This document shows, piece by piece, positions 60,967 through 64,000 of a stretch of DNA of 64,000 nt (its first letter is position 1; each line of letters opens with the position of its first letter). A model generated the notes under the pieces. It searched no databases, was not told the origin of the DNA, and saw only the letters and a list, made by a program, of their open reading frames with translations. A program made the position numbers and the translations under genes. Source of the DNA: WHSW01 sp963729075 (GTDB lineage Bacteria > Actinomycetota > Thermoleophilia > Solirubrobacterales > 70-9); NCBI GenBank assembly GCA_963729075.1, contig CAVSMU010000007.1:62001-126000 (forward strand), in the 5' to 3' direction.

Positions 60967-63143
60967 CTCATCGTCTCTGGATCGACCCTACCCGAGCTCA
61001 CAGATGGCGTGGGGCCGGCAGGCCGTGGCATCCGGACGCCGTGGCCGACCCGCACGTCCGGCAGGATCCGATCGGCCCAGCGCGGCACATGCCAGGCGGA
61101 GGCCCCCGCGAGCCGGAGCAGCACCGGCACCAGCACGAGCCGCACCACGAAGGTATCCAGCAGCACGGCTATCCCGAGGACGACGCCCATCTCCTTGGGC
61201 GGCAGCGGCCCGGACAGGGCGAAGGTGAAGAACACCGTCACCATGACCGCGCCGGCCGCGAAGATCACGCGCCCGGAGTCGGCAAGGCCGCCAACCATCG
61301 CCTTGCGAGCGTCGCCCTCGGCGTCCCAACGCTCTTTCGCCGAGGAGAGCAGGAAGACCGTGTAGTCCATCGAGATCGCGAAGATCATCGCGAAGAAGAA
61401 CACTGGCGCCCAGGCATCGAGGAAGCCCTGCGGCTCGAACCCGAGCAATCCCGCGAGGTGGCCGTCCTGGAAGATCCACTTCGCGATCCCAAAGGCGGCG
61501 CCTGTGGCGAGCAGGTTGGTCACCACGCCGATCGCGGCGGCCACAGGAGCCTGGAACGCAACGAGCAGCACCAGGAACCCGAGCGTCAGGACGACCCCGA
61601 TGACCACGGGTGTCTTGGCCGCGAGCGCCGCCTCGAGATCGTGGTTCTCGGCCGCGGGGCCCCCGATCAGGGTGTCGGCGGGAAGCCGCGAGCGCAGGCG
61701 ATCGATCGTCGCCCCCAGCTGAGGGCTGGACGGATCGCTGGTCGGGACCGCCTCGATCAGCACCTGGCCGCCGCCGCCCCGCTCGGGCGGCAGCAATTGG
61801 GCGATGCCGGGGTCGGCCTGCACCGCCCTCACGACGCGCTGGCGGCCGGCGTTCGGGGCGACGATCTGAAGGGCGCCCGGTGCGCCCGGCCCGAAGCCCG
61901 CCTGGATCTGCTCATAGCCTTGCCTGGACTGGTCGTCCTGAGGCACCACCTTGATCGACGGCATCGCGGTGCGCATCGACAGCACCGGTAGGGCCAGGAC
62001 GACCAGCGCCACCACGGCGAGGCCACCGAACAGATACGGCCGCCGCCAGAGCAGCTCGCCCCAGCGGGCGGAGCGGGCAGAGCGATGCTCGCCGCTGCGC
62101 GCCCAGGGAAGCGACAGGCGGTCGACCCGGGGGCCGAGCTTGGCTAGGACCGCGGGCAGCAGCGTCAGCGTGGCGGCCAGGACGAAGAGGACCGCGACGA
62201 TGATCCCCAGGGATGTCGAGCGGAAGGCGGGGCTCGGCACCAGCATCACCGCCGAGAGCGATACGACCACCGTCATTGCCGAGACGAGGACTGCCTTGCC
62301 GGCCGTGTCCATCGTCGTGGCCACAGCTTCAACCGGACTGAGCCCCTGGCCGAAATGGGCGCCGCGGAACCTCATCACGATGAAGAGGGCGTAGTCGATA
62401 CCCAGCGCAAGGGCGAACATCAGCGCGAAGTTCATCGCCCAGATCGAGATCGGCGAGATCAATGTTCCGAGGAAGAGCAGGCCGGCGGAGGCGATCAGGC
62501 CCGTGATGGTCAGCATCAACGGCAGACCCGCGGCCACCAGCGAGCCGAAGGCCAGCACCAGGATCGCCATCGTCAGCGGCCAGGAGATGAACTCGGACTT
62601 GAGCATCGCCTCCCGGTTCGCCTGATTGAAGTCCGACCACATGCCTGGCGCGCCGGTCAGGCTGACGGCAACTCCGGGCCGAGCGGCGTCGGCGAGCCTG
62701 GTCTTGAGGCGGTCGGCGGCGTCGACCATCGCGTTCGGATCGGCGCCCGCGCCGGCCCGGATCACAGCCGTGTGGCCGCCGGGCGAGATCGAGAGGCCCG
62801 CCCGCGGCGGCGCGATCCGGCGCACGGCGGGATCGCGCCGCAGAATCCGCTGCGAACGCGCCACCGTCTCCCGGAACCCGGGCGCGGTCGCCACGAGGTC
62901 CCGCGAGTGGACGACCACCTGCAGCGCGTAGCTGCCGGCGCCGGCGAAGTTGCGATCGATTTGCTCGCGGGCCTCGACCGACTGCGAGCCATTCGCCTGC
63001 CAGCCGGCGCCGGAGAGCGCCGTCTCCACGCGCGGGGCGAGGATGCCGAGACCGACGGCGATCAGCGCCCAGGCGATGAACACCCGTCCGCGATGCTCCG
63101 CCGACAGCCGGCCGAGGCGGCCGATCGGACCGAGGGGGCTCAT
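60954..63143 (-). CDS. MMPL-family RND transporter
   Basis: 729 residues, the standard MMPL length: TM1 near 20-40, an exported loop (to about 170), TM2-6, TM7 near 350-370, a second loop of normal size without coiled coil, and TM8-12. Proton-relay candidates are GIDYALF in TM4 and SMDYTVF in TM10. It probably exports lipids or acyl conjugates across the membrane. The ATG at 63143 was preferred to codons up to 63278. The hydrolase gene overlaps its end and may process the cargo. Confidence 0.92.
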   Translation of the reverse strand: MSPLGPIGRLGRLSAEHRGRVFIAWALIAVGLGILAPRVETALSGAGWQANGSQSVEAREQIDRNFAGAGSYALQVVVHSRDLVATAPGFRETVARSQRILRRDPAVRRIAPPRAGLSISPGGHTAVIRAGAGADPNAMVDAADRLKTRLADAARPGVAVSLTGAPGMWSDFNQANREAMLKSEFISWPLTMAILVLAFGSLVAAGLPLMLTITGLIASAGLLFLGTLISPISIWAMNFALMFALALGIDYALFIVMRFRGAHFGQGLSPVEAVATTMDTAGKAVLVSAMTVVVSLSAVMLVPSPAFRSTSLGIIVAVLFVLAATLTLLPAVLAKLGPRVDRLSLPWARSGEHRSARSARWGELLWRRPYLFGGLAVVALVVLALPVLSMRTAMPSIKVVPQDDQSRQGYEQIQAGFGPGAPGALQIVAPNAGRQRVVRAVQADPGIAQLLPPERGGGGQVLIEAVPTSDPSSPQLGATIDRLRSRLPADTLIGGPAAENHDLEAALAAKTPVVIGVVLTLGFLVLLVAFQAPVAAAIGVVTNLLATGAAFGIAKWIFQDGHLAGLLGFEPQGFLDAWAPVFFFAMIFAISMDYTVFLLSSAKERWDAEGDARKAMVGGLADSGRVIFAAGAVMVTVFFTFALSGPLPPKEMGVVLGIAVLLDTFVVRLVLVPVLLRLAGASAWHVPRWADRILPDVRVGHGVRMPRPAGPTPSVSSGRVDPETMRCAP

Positions 63144-63183
63144 TGCTCTTGGGTTTGGTGGAAGCAGCACAAAGCGACCGTAG

Positions 63184-63220
63184 GCCTCGGTCCGAGGCAT
63201 GTCATGAGGCGTTCGCCTCA
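63184..63220. other. two adjacent GC-rich hairpins
   Basis: GCCTC-GGTCC-GAGGC (63184-63198) and TGAGGCG-TT-CGCCTCA (63205-63220) lie between the HD-GYP/LuxR gene and the MMPL gene. The arms share GAGGC/GCCTC and could pair alternatively. It could be a terminator of the upstream gene or a leader structure of MMPL; no T-run. Confidence 0.35.
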
Positions 63221-63231
63221 ACTTGGGAGGA

Positions 63232-64000
63232 TCAGTCGACGAGTCCGTGACGCATCGCATAGAGCGACGCCTCGGCACGGGTGGAGACGTCGAGCTTGGC
63301 GTAGATGTGCTCGATGTGGTTGCGCGCGGTCTTCTCGGCGATTGTCAGCTTCTGCGCGACATCGCGGCTCGAGCTCCCGCGAGCGACGAGCAGCAGCACC
63401 TCGAGCTCGCGAGCGGTGAGCCCGGCGGGGCGCGCGCGCTCGCGAGTGCCGGCGCGACGGTGGCCGGCCGCGGTGAGCACGTCCTCGGCCGCGTCGGCGT
63501 CGATCCGCCCGGCGCGAACCTCACCGCGGAGCGTGGCGGCCGCCTGCTCGGGCTCGAGCGCGTCCCGGTGCGGCCGGGCCTCGGTCATCGCGTGGTATGC
63601 GTCCGCCGCAGCGAGGATACGCGCGGAGGGCGAGAGCGCGGATCCCGGCAGCGAGCGGTGATAGCCGGACCCGTCGAGCCGCTCGTGGTGGCAGGCCGCG
63701 ATCGCCCCGAGGCGGGCGAGGGCCTCCGGGCGGGCCAGCATCCGTTCCGCGTAGTAGGGGTGCAGGCGCACACGCTCCCATTCGGCGTCGGTCAGCGGCC
63801 CGGGCTTGTCCCAGATCGTGTTCGGCACCCCGGTCCGACCGATGTCGTGGACGAGCGCCGCCCGGCGCAACTCGGTGACCGCGTCATCGGCAAGCCCCGC
63901 CTCCTGCGCCGCGGCTGCCGCGAGCCGGGCGACACCCCGCGAATGACCCGTGAACCAGGGGGACTTCAAATCGCCGAAGTCGGCGAGCGTCTCGAGGGCC
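63232..64000 (-). CDS. HD-GYP / LuxR-type response protein, N-terminus outside the window
   Basis: At least 256 residues visible; the frame is open through base 64000, so the start is missing. The HD-GYP-type domain has HSRGVARLAAAAAQEAGL, ALVHDIGRTGVPNTIW, LHPYYAERML and CHHERLDGSGYH, with His in place of the Pro of the canonical GYP. A C-terminal LuxR helix-turn-helix follows: LTARELEVLLLVARGSSSRD and KTARNHIEHIYAKLDVSTRA. A cyclic-dinucleotide phosphodiesterase or sensor joined to DNA binding is the likely role. The N-terminal part may hold a further sensor domain. Confidence 0.87.
   Translation of the reverse strand, partial: ALETLADFGDLKSPWFTGHSRGVARLAAAAAQEAGLADDAVTELRRAALVHDIGRTGVPNTIWDKPGPLTDAEWERVRLHPYYAERMLARPEALARLGAIAACHHERLDGSGYHRSLPGSALSPSARILAAADAYHAMTEARPHRDALEPEQAAATLRGEVRAGRIDADAAEDVLTAAGHRRAGTRERARPAGLTARELEVLLLVARGSSSRDVAQKLTIAEKTARNHIEHIYAKLDVSTRAEASLYAMRHGLVD

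Noticed and set aside
1..64000. CRISPR arrays, tRNA/rRNA genes, prophage or insertion sequences
   Set aside because: No regularly spaced repeats, no cloverleaf or rRNA-like stretch, and no integrase, transposase or phage structural motif was seen on either strand. Reading by eye could miss an isolated tRNA.

Overview
This window is chromosomal DNA of very high GC content from an actinobacterium. Dense third-position G/C, many GTG starts, DUF222-HNH, MmpL, ECF sigma and SCP2 genes, and apparently leaderless promoters all fit. The gene mix looks most like the Solirubrobacterales/Thermoleophilia, but that placement is an inference from family content. I see no rRNA, tRNA, CRISPR array, prophage, integrase or transposase, and no obvious compositional island.

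Layout. 0-5 kb: an alpha/beta hydrolase, a small secreted protein, a DUF222-HNH nuclease and a frameshifted acetone-carboxylase-beta-like gene. 5-13 kb: a four-gene, overlap-coupled minus-strand operon (membrane-anchored PLC-like protein, MJ1255-type glycosyltransferase, polysaccharide deacetylase, membrane protein), then a secreted beta-propeller protein and a DUF2993 lipid-binding protein. 13-20 kb: a TetR regulator divergent from a sulfatase / haloalkane dehalogenase / MmpL operon, with a good operator-promoter between them. 19-27 kb: a hydrolase, a single-chain aldehyde dehydrogenase-GMC alcohol oxidase fusion, an RDD protein, a metallophosphoesterase, a coiled-coil protein and a MerR regulator. 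27-35 kb: a hydrolase, an acyl-CoA dehydrogenase, SCP2 and SnoaL proteins, then a minus-strand operon (NAD-binding epimerase-like, SRPBCC, MFS, deacetylase). 35-41 kb: a hydrolase-adenylation fusion and pyruvate phosphate dikinase. 41-45 kb: a partner-switching stress module (RsbW-like kinase, STAS antagonist, PAS-GAF-GAF-SpoIIE phosphatase). 45-49 kb: an ECF sigma/anti-sigma pair flanked by a flavoprotein reductase-folE operon and a DoxX-like membrane protein; all three transcription units carry the same two-block promoter. 49-64 kb: cupin, VOC, CapA, HhH-GPD, a SigJ-like sigma, peroxiredoxin, a UspA-UbiB fusion, an HD hydrolase, a PLP enzyme, secreted proteins, a second MMPL and a partial HD-GYP/LuxR protein.

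The strongest system-level signals are (1) the ECF regulon with three promoters of identical 16-nt spacing around one sigma gene; (2) the ALDH-alcohol oxidase fusion, which could take a long-chain alcohol to the acid in one polypeptide; (3) the TetR-controlled sulfatase/dehalogenase/MmpL operon; (4) the UspA-UbiB fusion.

Caution on sequence quality: nine single-base indels (eight insertions, one deletion, all in short G or C runs) break or scramble six genes, in two cases clustered within a few hundred bases. They look like assembly errors rather than natural pseudogenes.
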